20,370 nucleotides of DNA from Deltaproteobacteria bacterium (lineage in GTDB: Bacteria; Desulfobacterota; DSM-4660; Desulfatiglandales; HGW-15). The position numbers and the translations under genes were made by a program. Below the pieces are notes generated by a model that was not told where the DNA came from, searched no databases, and saw nothing but the letters and a program-made list of their open reading frames with translations. Of the stretch, positions 7,012 through 14,760 are shown piece after piece. Positions within the stretch are counted from its first letter, which is position 1, and each line of letters starts with the position of its first letter. The stretch is from the NCBI GenBank assembly GCA_024641835.1, contig JAHECH010000007.1:1-20370 (forward strand), written 5' to 3'.

Positions 7012-8112
7012 CTATCCAGCTTGATCAGGAGGCGGTGTCCCCGGGGGCGCTGGCAGTGTTAGCGGCCATCTCAACCAGAAGGCATTGTGGGCGATGAGGG
7101 CCGGTCCGACGATACAAAGGTTAACGTAAATGATGAGGATATTGATGTCTGCAGGGAGCTTCGCCGCCGCGATGGCCTCAGCCGCAGGGCCAAGGATTGG
7201 CCTTAGAATGAAGATCCAGACAACGGTGATGATGCACACAACGACGAATGCCAAAATGGCCCTACTAAAATGGGTGTATTTTGTGATTCCCCAGAACTGG
7301 AGATGCCAGGAATAGACGAGAGGCCAGAATATGATCGATGAAGCGACAGCGGCGAAGGAAAAGGTTGGGCTAATGCCAAGACCCAGAGATCCACTCCAGA
7401 AAATATAGCCCAGTATAAGGGCAAGGATCGTCTGCCCCACAGCTGCGCCCGGATGCCCCCATTTTCTGAAGGGCCAGCCTTGCGTCGTGAAAACCGGATT
7501 GAAGACGAAGAACCAAGCGATGTACCAGACAAGGTATCCTGTCAACCAGTTGACATTGAAGGGGCCCTTGTGGTTCATCGGGCTGTCAGCAAAGGGTGTC
7601 CCGTCAAGGTTGGTCAGTCCATTCCAGATAATGATGGAAATAGCCATAACGATGACGAAACTCACTCCCATGGTTCCCCACGGGTGGAGGCGCCCCTTGA
7701 AGGGCCAACCGTTCCAGTTGATCCCATAGAGTAGGGTGAGCCAAAATGCAATCACTCCGAACCAGAGATAGAGGGGCCCGACCGGCCACCGTGGGTAAAT
7801 GAACCGCATAAACAGGAGGATGACGAAGGTGAACAGAGCCCAGATCACCGTCATGCCCACACCTGCGGCAAAGCGAGACTTATCGGGTGTCCATTTTCCC
7901 GCAGGGGGTGCAAAGGGGAAGTTGTCCCCAAGGAGAACTAGGTGGCCGAGGGCAACCAACATGATGAGAGTTGCAGGAATGATTTTCATCACAATGAGTT
8001 CCACAGAAATACCGTAGACAAATAAGAGAATCCCGGCTACGGTTAGGACGATCAATTGAATAAGGCCGGCAGAAGGTCCAGTGGGTCCAAAACCAATCTT
8101 CTTGTCTTCCAT
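7012..8112 (-). CDS. Polytopic membrane protein with internal duplication, unknown function
   Basis: The 366 residues form about ten hydrophobic segments. I do not recognise a named family. Two related blocks are visible: GINWNGWPFKGRLHPWGTMG (about 130-149) and FTTQGWPFRKWGHPGAAVG (about 213-231). Each has a GWPF-x3-6-HP core just before a transmembrane helix, and a weaker FPFAPPAGKWTP occurs near 65. This suggests an internal duplication like that of many transporters. The termini are cytosol-like and proline-rich at the C-terminus (PAPPGTPPPDQAG). A strong AGGAGGA ribosome-binding site precedes the ATG. It lies downstream of ppsB-like on the same strand, so a transporter or channel for the aromatic substrate or product is a reasonable guess but only a guess. 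Confidence 0.85.
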   Translation of the reverse strand: MEDKKIGFGPTGPSAGLIQLIVLTVAGILLFVYGISVELIVMKIIPATLIMLVALGHLVLLGDNFPFAPPAGKWTPDKSRFAAGVGMTVIWALFTFVILLFMRFIYPRWPVGPLYLWFGVIAFWLTLLYGINWNGWPFKGRLHPWGTMGVSFVIVMAISIIIWNGLTNLDGTPFADSPMNHKGPFNVNWLTGYLVWYIAWFFVFNPVFTTQGWPFRKWGHPGAAVGQTILALILGYIFWSGSLGLGISPTFSFAAVASSIIFWPLVYSWHLQFWGITKYTHFSRAILAFVVVCIITVVWIFILRPILGPAAEAIAAAKLPADINILIIYVNLCIVGPALIAHNAFWLRWPLTLPAPPGTPPPDQAG

Positions 8113-8416
8113 ACGTCTCCTCCTTTCAGTAGATAAAAAGTTGACGTGAAAAAGCCAGAATGCCCCGCTCGAAAGAGCGGGGATGAATGGCCACGGGGGC
8201 TTGAACGCAGATAGCCCCCAAGTTGAATGGCTTTTTCTATAGAAGAACTCCCGTGCGGAAGCACGGGGTTCTTCACTACTGCCCCGCCGACGCGATTTAA
8301 GACTCCTGTAACCTTCTATGGTGCGGGATATTTCCTTAGAGCAAGTCTCTGCGCCGCAATTTGACTTCGTTCACCATCCCTCGCTTTGAGGTGTCGCTTG
8401 AAGCTATCAAGAGAAC
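8113..8416. other. 304-bp gap between ppsB-like and membrane-protein genes
   Basis: The part next to the membrane-protein gene holds its ribosome-binding site and the folded element at 8146-8273. From 8274 to 8416 I see no gene, no clear promoter and no repeat. Confidence 0.6.
8146..8273. mobile_element. IS200/IS605-like folded element (PATE-like remnant) without transposase
   Basis: The DNA folds on paper into a three-way junction and a separate hairpin. The outer stem is AAAAAGCCA (8149-8157) with TGGCTTTTT (8228-8236). Within it are CCCCGCTC-GAAA-GAGCGGGG (8163-8182), with a GNRA-type loop, and GGGGGC (8195-8200) with GCCCCC (8214-8219). Next to it, AAGAAC-T-CCCGTGC-GGAA-GCACGGG-GTTCTT (8243-8273) forms a 13-bp stem with one bulge. 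Subterminal hairpins of this type are known from IS200/IS605 ends and their omega-RNA regions. No tnpA or tnpB is present. It lies between ppsB-like and the membrane-protein gene, and as RNA would sit in their shared minus-strand transcript. The assignment is inferred from structure only; a structured regulatory RNA is the alternative. Confidence 0.45.
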
Positions 8417-9487
8417 CTATTCAGTCAGTTTAATGCGCTTCATGGCTTGTTCCATGAGCAATTGGTATCCGCTTTTGGCTCCAATCACGGATTTGGGCTT
8501 CCGCTGGCTCCATACCGTTTCCGGACGCGCCTGGACGATAAACATATTCTCAGGGAAAGAAAGATCCTTGTCGATCGCCCATTCGATATCCATGGGCCGT
8601 CCGTAATGGTTTTCAATGTGTTTCCCCAGATTGGCCAGTTCCTTAACCTCTCTATCTTCAAGACAGCAGGCGCACCGCATGTCCGCGTCCACATCGGCAT
8701 TGACCACTTCTTCCTTATCAGGATCGTAAACACACTCAATGTGTTTGGTCGATATCGTTCTCTCTGTGGTCTCCATGACCACTTTATCCACGATGAACTT
8801 GTCCGGGTTTACAGACCCGGAGACCACCGTCTCACCGAGTCCCCAGCTTCCTTCGATCAGCACCTTGGACAAGTCTCCGTCCGTGGGATTCAGGGTGAAC
8901 ATCACACCCGCAGCCCTTGCGTTCACCATCTTTTGTACGCCTACGCTGATGAGCACCTTTTCATGGGGGAAATTGTTCTTGATCCGGTAGCTGATCGCCC
9001 TTGGAGTGAAAAGGCTCGCCCAACACCGCTGGACTCTTTCAATGACCTGCGCTGCACCCTGAATCCAGAGATAAGTATCCTGCTGGCCAGCAAAGCTTGC
9101 TGAAGGTAAATCTTCCGCTGTTGCGCTGGAACGAACAGCGACCGGCAGAGAAGCAACGGAACACTGGTCACAAAGCTCGGAATAGCTTTTTTCTACGGCT
9201 GTTTTGATATCCTGGGACATGGAGGCGCCGGTGATCAAGTTTTGAACTTGTTCACTCGCGTCATTGATGGACTGGACATCGTCAGGATTGAGGCCTGTGA
9301 GAACAACGTAGATCCTATCCTTTATTCCTGTCTCCGTGATGAAGGCGAGATAGCTCTCCGTGGTTACAGCAAACCCGGGTGGTACCCGGATCCCAGCCCT
9401 GATCATCTCTCCCAGACTGGCGTTCTTGCCTCCCACGAGGGGAAGGGAATTCTTGTCCACGTCTTGGAAGTTGATGACGTAACTCAT
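8417..9487 (-). CDS. PpsB-like ATP-grasp subunit (N-terminal PEP-synthase domain), probable phenylphosphate synthase subunit
   Basis: The 356 residues (about 40 kDa) cover only the PEP-synthase/pyruvate phosphate dikinase ATP-binding domain. Motifs: LVGGKNASLGEM (18-28, with Lys21), VAVRSSATAEDLPSASFAGQ (116-135), QKMVNARAAGVMFT (185-198), EGSWGLGETVVSGSVNPD (212-229), DIEWAID (300-306) and VQARPETVW (318-326). The phosphohistidine and C-terminal PEP/pyruvate-barrel domains of a full PEP synthase are missing. In Thauera phenylphosphate synthase a ~40-kDa subunit of this kind pairs with a ~70-kDa phosphohistidine subunit and transfers the beta-phosphate of ATP to phenol. The adjacent upstream gene is exactly such a partner. 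The substrate remains inferred. Confidence 0.85.
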   Translation of the reverse strand: MSYVINFQDVDKNSLPLVGGKNASLGEMIRAGIRVPPGFAVTTESYLAFITETGIKDRIYVVLTGLNPDDVQSINDASEQVQNLITGASMSQDIKTAVEKSYSELCDQCSVASLPVAVRSSATAEDLPSASFAGQQDTYLWIQGAAQVIERVQRCWASLFTPRAISYRIKNNFPHEKVLISVGVQKMVNARAAGVMFTLNPTDGDLSKVLIEGSWGLGETVVSGSVNPDKFIVDKVVMETTERTISTKHIECVYDPDKEEVVNADVDADMRCACCLEDREVKELANLGKHIENHYGRPMDIEWAIDKDLSFPENMFIVQARPETVWSQRKPKSVIGAKSGYQLLMEQAMKRIKLTE

Positions 9488-9622
9488 TTCAGACTCCGAA
9501 GGTCGGTAGGGAAAAGCGTTTCCTTAAAAAAGTGTGTTGGAGTATGGAGTAATGGTAGCGAGGACACCTTGCCTGAATTATGTTTTGCCGGCCCATTACT
9601 CCATACTTCCGTCAAACAACCA
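9488..9622. repeat. Hairpin in gap between ppsA-like and ppsB-like genes
   Basis: GTATGGAGTAATGG (9542-9555) is a perfect 14-bp inverted match to CCATTACTCCATAC (9593-9606), with a 37-nt loop. It lies in the 135-bp gap of a probable two-gene operon. There is no T-run, so termination is not implied. It could set the ratio of the two subunits by protecting one mRNA end, or it may be a REP-like insertion. Confidence 0.5.
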
Positions 9623-11479
9623 TTACGCTCTCTTAACAATAGTCACCACACCGGTATCACCGTCAACCTTGAGAATATCCCCTGTCTTGATGACCGATGT
9701 AGCGACTCCTGTTCCCGTAACTGACGGCAGGCCATATTCCCTGCATACGATAGCCGCATGGCAGGTCAGTCCACCGATGTCCGTAACCGCAGCGCCAATC
9801 TTCCCAAACACAGGCGCCCAGGACGGGTTGGTGCAGGGGCAGACCAGGATCTCTCCCGGTTGAAGACCCGTAATCTCCCCGAGGCTCTTGAGAACCCGGG
9901 CCGGGCCTTGCACAACGCCTGCTGAAGAGGCGAAGCCCTTTAGCACTGAAATATCCTCTGGCCTGGCTTCTCCCATGCCTTTGAGCCACTCCTTTACCTT
10001 ATCGGTGGTGATCCCCCATAGCATGACGGTAAATGGTTCTGCCACTTCTTCAGGCGGCACCCCAAGGGCTGGGGTTGGCATCCACTTTCTGGCGGCTTCA
10101 AGGATCTTTTTCCTTTTCTTGGCCTTTGCCTTGTAATAACTGCTTCTCATGGGGACATCCACGCCCAATGCCCAAGCGGTGGCCACCTCCGTAAGAATCT
10201 CGGGAACCTCGTAGCGGTTGAACATGAATATTTCATCTTCTTCATCGAGCATTCCGGTATGGACCAAGAGCCTTCCCAATTCTCTTATTTTGGCAAACCA
10301 AATGGTGTGGAACCAGTGCTCAACCCAAAAGAGGTGATCCTCAGCAAAGACATAAATGGTCCTTATGGTTTTGTATGCATCGTCAAATGCCTTTTTGTCT
10401 TCATCGCTCTTTATCAGTTGACGATATTTGGCGACGATATCGTCTCTTTGCTTTTCGATCGCATCCAGAGACCGCTCGATTTTCTCTCCCTTTTCAATCC
10501 GTTCAACGTAGCTCTGGATGTAACTATATGGAATATCCGGCTTAGAGATCCAGCTCCCCTCATAGTGGAACCAGCCGCTCCCGCATGATACGTAGAACCA
10601 GGGGTCTTTGGCTTTTTCATACTCCTCAAGCCAGTGCCTGCCATCCGGTGTCTTTTTAAGCTCAGCTTGCTTCTGATCGACCGACATCCCACTCTTGAGG
10701 ATATCTGCAATACCGCGAGAGGAGGTCGCCAACCTGGAGAGTCGGCAGAGCTCTTCCTCCGGACGGAACATGGAGACATAGGCTCCGGCCACCATCTTAC
10801 CGATGGCACTCTCACTAATACCGGGAAAAAGCTTCCTTGCTACGTCGGCAAACATGAGATAGGCAAGATAGGTCAGGTTGAGCATCTCAAAATGGTACTG
10901 CCAGCCCTTGAACATCTGATTGACCAGTATGTCGAAGACCTCTTTCATGTCATGGGAGACATAACAACCTTTAGGCGCGGGGAGAACCTGCTCATCAGGA
11001 ACGAATTTTGGAAGTTCCCGGGGAATCTCGACCGCAGCCATCTCTTTACCCAGAGCCCTAAATTTGGTAATCCACTTGTCCCATAATTCATCATAGTGCT
11101 GAAACACATAGAACGCCCGCTTCTGAAATAGCTGCGCCTTTTCTGCGATGACTTCGTCCGGTGGCGGATTAATAGCGCAGATGTACATGTAACACCCTAA
11201 CATTCTCTGAGCGATCCCTTGGGCTGGCGGTATGCAGAATACCCTGGTCGTATATTGTGATAGCGAAATCTGCCATGCCTCATGGAATATGAGGTCAAGG
11301 GGAGGCATAGGCTCTGGGTCGTGTATTTTGTCTTGATACCAGAACTGACTCTTTTCCCATTTCTCCCTGTCTTTGGAAAATAGATAGTGCGACGGATACA
11401 TCTCTTCCCACCCTTCAAGTTCCTTCGGGACCTTGAAGTCGTGGGGATCGGGAAACCTTCCTACACTCGGGTTAGCCAT
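9623..11479 (-). CDS. PpsA-like phosphohistidine subunit, probable phenylphosphate synthase subunit
   Basis: The 618 residues (about 70 kDa) have a large N-terminal region typical of this subfamily (DPHDFKVPKELEGWEEMYPSH, FWYQDKIHDPEPMPPLD, then a long helical region) and a C-terminal PEP-utilising swivel domain from about 510. The swivel domain holds the phosphorylatable histidine near residue 574 in DIGGLTCHAAIVCREYGLP, preceded by GEILVCPCTNPSWAPVF. There is no ATP-grasp domain; that is supplied by the next gene. Size, split and domain order match the large subunit of anaerobic phenol-activating phenylphosphate synthase better than any PEP synthase. GGAGGGA precedes the ATG. It is divergent from lysR 1, and site B lies about 285 bp upstream. 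Related phenol-like substrates (cresols, catechol, hydroquinone) remain possible. Confidence 0.85.
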   Translation of the reverse strand: MANPSVGRFPDPHDFKVPKELEGWEEMYPSHYLFSKDREKWEKSQFWYQDKIHDPEPMPPLDLIFHEAWQISLSQYTTRVFCIPPAQGIAQRMLGCYMYICAINPPPDEVIAEKAQLFQKRAFYVFQHYDELWDKWITKFRALGKEMAAVEIPRELPKFVPDEQVLPAPKGCYVSHDMKEVFDILVNQMFKGWQYHFEMLNLTYLAYLMFADVARKLFPGISESAIGKMVAGAYVSMFRPEEELCRLSRLATSSRGIADILKSGMSVDQKQAELKKTPDGRHWLEEYEKAKDPWFYVSCGSGWFHYEGSWISKPDIPYSYIQSYVERIEKGEKIERSLDAIEKQRDDIVAKYRQLIKSDEDKKAFDDAYKTIRTIYVFAEDHLFWVEHWFHTIWFAKIRELGRLLVHTGMLDEEDEIFMFNRYEVPEILTEVATAWALGVDVPMRSSYYKAKAKKRKKILEAARKWMPTPALGVPPEEVAEPFTVMLWGITTDKVKEWLKGMGEARPEDISVLKGFASSAGVVQGPARVLKSLGEITGLQPGEILVCPCTNPSWAPVFGKIGAAVTDIGGLTCHAAIVCREYGLPSVTGTGVATSVIKTGDILKVDGDTGVVTIVKRA

Positions 11480-11861
11480 TTTCTCCCTCCTTCTAAAGGG
11501 TTACGTTATTGGAACATCGACACGGGGTCTCCGAATACCCACAAAAATCAAGTATTCAGAGGTTGGCAACGCTTTTTCCCTCCCCCATTTTATCTCAAAT
11601 GACGAAGAAGAGAGGGGTAATGGAAGAGACGTACGTCTATTAGGGATAGAGCTGGCGCAAGCCATATTGGAGCCCTCCGCCAGATACAGGGTTTTGATGA
11701 AGGGTTGGAAAAGTTAGACGAAGGAAATTATTAAATATATCATATGGATCAAACACAAAGCTATGTCAATTAGTTTTTTCTTATGATATCTATAAAGGTA
11801 GCTTATAAATCAATCCAATTCATAAAATCACTTTAACCATCATAGGCGGGGTCATTCCGCG
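11480..11861. other. 382-bp divergent region between ppsA-like and lysR 1
   Basis: This holds the composite site B (11763-11807), a long ppsA leader with a small hairpin (GAATAC 11533-11538 with GTATTC 11552-11557), and the short upstream region of lysR 1 with only a modest ribosome-binding site (GGCGGGG about 12 bp before ATG 11862). A plus-strand frame ending GFDEGLEKLDEGNY-stop near 11733 looks like a short gene remnant and resembles one upstream of ubiD. Confidence 0.5.
11763..11807 (-). promoter_or_regulatory. Composite LysR-type site B (between ppsA-like and lysR 1)
   Basis: The palindrome TATAAAGGTAGCTTATA (11791-11807) stands 21 bp from TTGACAT (complement of 11763-11769), reading toward ppsA on the minus strand. 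TATGAT occurs 19 bp beyond TTGACA, giving a plausible though over-spaced sigma-70 promoter. The position between a lysR gene and its divergent target is classic for LysR regulation, where the same palindrome also limits expression of the regulator. Copies A and C share the arrangement. Confidence 0.65.
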
Positions 11862-12824
11862 ATGCTGAACTTGAACCAGCTTCGGGTGTTCTATGAAGCC
11901 GCACGGTCGGGGAGCTTCACCAGTGCTGCGGGGAAGCTCTTTATCACCCAGCCTGCCGTCACAGCCCAGATAAAGATATTCGAAGATCAGTGCAATCTGA
12001 AACTTTTCAAGAGAAAAGGGCGCAGGCTCTACCCTACCGATGAGGGGGCCACTCTTTATGAGTATGCAAAAAAGATCTTTGAATATGAAAGAGAAATCGA
12101 AGATGTCATAGAGGAGATGAGAAAACTGAAGCGAGGGATTCTTCGGTTAGGAACCAGCAAAGCCTATGCTCGCTACTTCATGCCTTTTCTCATCTCAAGT
12201 TTTCGGGAAGCCTATCCCCATATCAAAGTGTACCTTGACGAAGGCAGTTCTTTCGACATCATACGCAGCCTCGTGGATTTGAAGAACGAGGTGGCTGTGA
12301 TTGCAAAGGTTGAGGATGACCCCAATGTCACCTTTCTGCCCTTCAAGCGGGATCGGCTGGTGCTGATCTTGGCTCCGGACCATCGCATGGCACATAGAAA
12401 GGCGGTCACAGTTGAGGAACTTTCAGATGAACAAATCATCATGAAGGAGGTAGGTTCAGGTACGAGAAAACTGGTGAACAAACTGTTCAGTGAGAGGGGA
12501 CTAAGCCCAAATGCTCTCATGGAAACCAGCAACACGGAATTTATCAAGCAACTTGTACAGCGTGGGGAGGGCATATCCTTTTTGGTGCGCGAGGCGGTGG
12601 CTACTGAACTCAAAGAGAAAAAATTGGCTACTGCTCCTGTGGAGGGGGAAGACCTATTTCTCGACGTGAGCATCGCCTATCTCAAGAACCAACACCTTTC
12701 CCATCCGGCAAGGGCGTTTGTGGATACCCTTAAAAAGATGGTGCCCAGAGAGCCTAAGGATCAAAGAATAAAAAAAGTCTTCGGGGAATATCTCGCCAAA
12801 TGGCAGGAAGGAAACCTTCGATGA
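11862..12824 (+). CDS. LysR-family transcriptional regulator 1
   Basis: The 320 residues are a standard LysR length. The N-terminal winged helix-turn-helix is LNLNQLRVFYEAARSGSFTS followed by AAGKLFITQPAVTAQIKIFE (about 2-42). The periplasmic-binding-like effector domain follows from about residue 90 (LRLGTSKAYARYFMPFLISS, later IIMKEVGSGTRKLVNKLF and FIKQLVQRGEGISFLVREAV). These resemble the CysL/CbbR branch. It is divergent from ppsA-like with site B between them, so it probably controls ppsAB and itself. Its recognition helix is almost identical to that of LysR 2 (ITQPAVTAQIK versus VTQPAVTMQIK), so both may read the same palindrome. The effector ligand is unknown; an aromatic acid or CoA ester would fit the context. 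Confidence 0.92.
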   Translation: MLNLNQLRVFYEAARSGSFTSAAGKLFITQPAVTAQIKIFEDQCNLKLFKRKGRRLYPTDEGATLYEYAKKIFEYEREIEDVIEEMRKLKRGILRLGTSKAYARYFMPFLISSFREAYPHIKVYLDEGSSFDIIRSLVDLKNEVAVIAKVEDDPNVTFLPFKRDRLVLILAPDHRMAHRKAVTVEELSDEQIIMKEVGSGTRKLVNKLFSERGLSPNALMETSNTEFIKQLVQRGEGISFLVREAVATELKEKKLATAPVEGEDLFLDVSIAYLKNQHLSHPARAFVDTLKKMVPREPKDQRIKKVFGEYLAKWQEGNLR

Positions 12825-12889
12825 GATCAACAGGTAGCCTTGACGTGATGGTTGCGGGTGCGGGTCCGGCGGAATATGACCGGTGCTGA
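12821..12889 (+). pseudogene. Relic of a flavoprotein N-terminus overlapping lysR 1 stop
   Basis: A 22-codon frame starts at an ATGA overlap with the lysR 1 stop and reads SLDVMVAGAGPAEYDRC before a TGA. DVMVAGAGPA closely matches the FAD/NAD Rossmann start (D-[VI]-x-V-x-GAGPAG) of flavoproteins such as geranylgeranyl-reductase-like enzymes, but the third glycine is Glu and the frame ends at once. I infer the stump of a deleted oxidoreductase gene that was once translationally coupled to lysR 1. Confidence 0.35.
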
Positions 12890-12898
12890 AAAGGGGTC

Positions 12899-14722
12899 TC
12901 AAGGGTCAGGACATCGATCTATTCTCAATTCCTTGAGTTTTTCAACGCTCGGTATGCCTTCTTTGGTGTACCCGAGTGCTTCATAGTATTCATCCAGGAG
13001 CCTGTCCAGATGGCTTACAAGCTGGCCGGTTGCCGGTCCAGCATGTTTTAATGGCTCGGAGAGCATTCTCTGTGGTAGAGAATCATCCTTGCGGCTGAAT
13101 CCATCCCTGATGTTGAAACATCTTTCCAGGCAGAGGATTCTTTCGCCTATCTCAAGCAGGTTGTCCTGGCTTCCAAAAGCGTCGATACCCGTGGCGGCGA
13201 CAAGAACCTCAGAATAGAATTGGAGGTCCAGACCCGTGTTTCCAAAGGTGCAGGCGATGAGGGAGTCTTCCAGTGCCTGCTCCTTCTGGACCCGAGCGAT
13301 GGCCCTGCCCTTGCCTTCTTCGACATAGGGATCGACTTTCCCGGAGAGTTCGTCTCTCGGCCGGCCGTACATGTGGCTGCCTCCAATGTTCGATGTGGCC
13401 ATGCTCAAGCCATAACCTTTCACCCCTCTCGGATCATATCCCGGCATCTCAAGGCCCTTGACGTGCATGGCATATTGAATCGCATCGCCGCCCAGGCATT
13501 CGGCGGCCCTTTTCACTCCTTCTCCCAGTAGCTCACCAAGCCCTTCTCTCTTGCCGATCATCTCGATCAAAGAAAAAAGAGCCTCTTGATTACCCCATCG
13601 AAGGTCGAGCCCGTTTGTATCGGAGTGAGAAATCAGCCCTTTTTCAAAGAGCTCACAGGCATAGGCGACGCATACCCCTGTGCTGATGGTATCAAGGCCA
13701 TAGTAATCACACAAGGCGTTGGCATTGATGACGAACTGCTTATCTGTGAGGCCGAGCAATGGCCCGAAGGCATAAATCGTCTCGTACTCCGGACCATCGA
13801 TTCGGGAACCGCTGAAAGGCCCCTGGGTCACATCCCGCATCCCGCCGCACCGAGTCATGCACACATGACAGCCCGCTTTGGTCCTCTTTAATTCCAAGAA
13901 GTCCTTGCCGGCAATCTCCTGAACGGTCCGGATGCTTCCCTCCTGAAAGTTCTTCACCGGTAAGATGCCGAGGCTGTCTACGACGGTGGTGATGTACGGG
14001 GTACCGAAGATACTCATGTTTTTTTTTCGGGGATGTTGCTTCAATATTTCGATTTGTTTCCTGGCCAGGTTCGCAAACCTTGCTGGATCGTGGGGAGCGG
14101 GTTTCCGAATGGGCACGTTGATGGAGATCGCTTTGAGATTCTTTGATCCCATCACGGTTCCCACTCCGCCCCTGGAAGCTGTGCGCTCTCCAGAGGAGAT
14201 CACGGCGTAACGAACCATCTTTTCGCCGGCAGGTCCGATGCAGGCCGACTCGGTGTGAGGGCCGTGTTTGTCCTTAAGCTTAATTTGTACCGTCCGATAA
14301 TCCAGGCCGATGAGATCCCGGGCATCCAGGAAATAGACCCCCTCCCTGTCTATGTGAACGTGGCAGGGTTTATCTGCTTTTCCCTGAATGATGACGAAGT
14401 CGTAGCCCGCATGCTTCATCCAGACCCCGAAATTTCCGCCCGTGATAGATCGAAAAATCGTGCCCGTAAGGGGGCTTTTTGTCGTCACGGCCCATTTGGA
14501 AAAGCCCTGGAGTCCCGCTCCCCCAAGAACGCCTATGGAAAGGATCAGTCTGTTTTCCGGGCTGAGTGGGTCCGTCCCCGGTTTGATCTCGTCATAGAGG
14601 TACTTGGAGCCTAAGCCTCTTGCGGAAATAAAATCCCTGAAGTGCTGGTCAGGAATTCTTTCCACCGTGGACTTATTTCGGGTCAAATCGACCCTGAGCA
14701 GTTTGCCGGTAAAAGTTCCCAT
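12899..14722 (-). CDS. Aldehyde:ferredoxin oxidoreductase family protein (tungstopterin)
   Basis: The 607 residues match the AOR family length. Features: N-terminal GKLLRVDLT and FISARGLGSKYLYDEI; pterin-binding GPLTGTIFRS-like segment KSPLTGTIFRSITGGNFG; GERTASRGGVGTVMGSKNLK; the [4Fe-4S] ligands CHVCMTRC (Cys285, 288, 292) and a distant fourth Cys491 in SLIACTFGNTG; and the pterin-side motif GLEMPGYDPRGVKGYGLS. These enzymes bind a bis-pterin tungsten centre and interconvert aldehydes and acids with ferredoxin; BamB of class II benzoyl-CoA reductase is a distant relative. ATG 14722 was chosen by homology to the usual MGTFTGKLLRVDL start; no Shine-Dalgarno is obvious. It follows lysR 2 by 38 bp on the same strand. 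An aromatic aldehyde or acid substrate is inferred from context. Confidence 0.92.
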   Translation of the reverse strand: MGTFTGKLLRVDLTRNKSTVERIPDQHFRDFISARGLGSKYLYDEIKPGTDPLSPENRLILSIGVLGGAGLQGFSKWAVTTKSPLTGTIFRSITGGNFGVWMKHAGYDFVIIQGKADKPCHVHIDREGVYFLDARDLIGLDYRTVQIKLKDKHGPHTESACIGPAGEKMVRYAVISSGERTASRGGVGTVMGSKNLKAISINVPIRKPAPHDPARFANLARKQIEILKQHPRKKNMSIFGTPYITTVVDSLGILPVKNFQEGSIRTVQEIAGKDFLELKRTKAGCHVCMTRCGGMRDVTQGPFSGSRIDGPEYETIYAFGPLLGLTDKQFVINANALCDYYGLDTISTGVCVAYACELFEKGLISHSDTNGLDLRWGNQEALFSLIEMIGKREGLGELLGEGVKRAAECLGGDAIQYAMHVKGLEMPGYDPRGVKGYGLSMATSNIGGSHMYGRPRDELSGKVDPYVEEGKGRAIARVQKEQALEDSLIACTFGNTGLDLQFYSEVLVAATGIDAFGSQDNLLEIGERILCLERCFNIRDGFSRKDDSLPQRMLSEPLKHAGPATGQLVSHLDRLLDEYYEALGYTKEGIPSVEKLKELRIDRCPDP

Positions 14723-14760
14723 ATGCACACCGATTGGTTCTGAGCAGGCTCAAGCCTTGG

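Noticed and set aside
6841..7062. 73-codon plus-strand frame beginning at 6841
   Set aside because: It runs through the GC-rich hairpin into the antisense of the membrane-protein gene and shows low-complexity sequence without motifs.
8447..9103. 218-codon open frame on the plus strand opposite ppsB-like
   Set aside because: It is fully antisense to a gene with strong conserved motifs, has no recognisable domain, and its composition mirrors the opposite codons.
8417..11479. The two PEP-synthase-like genes as one frameshifted PEP synthase
   Set aside because: The order is reversed relative to a PEP synthase (phosphohistidine part first), the large protein has its own long N-terminal region, and each gene has its own start. 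Both sizes match known separate subunits.
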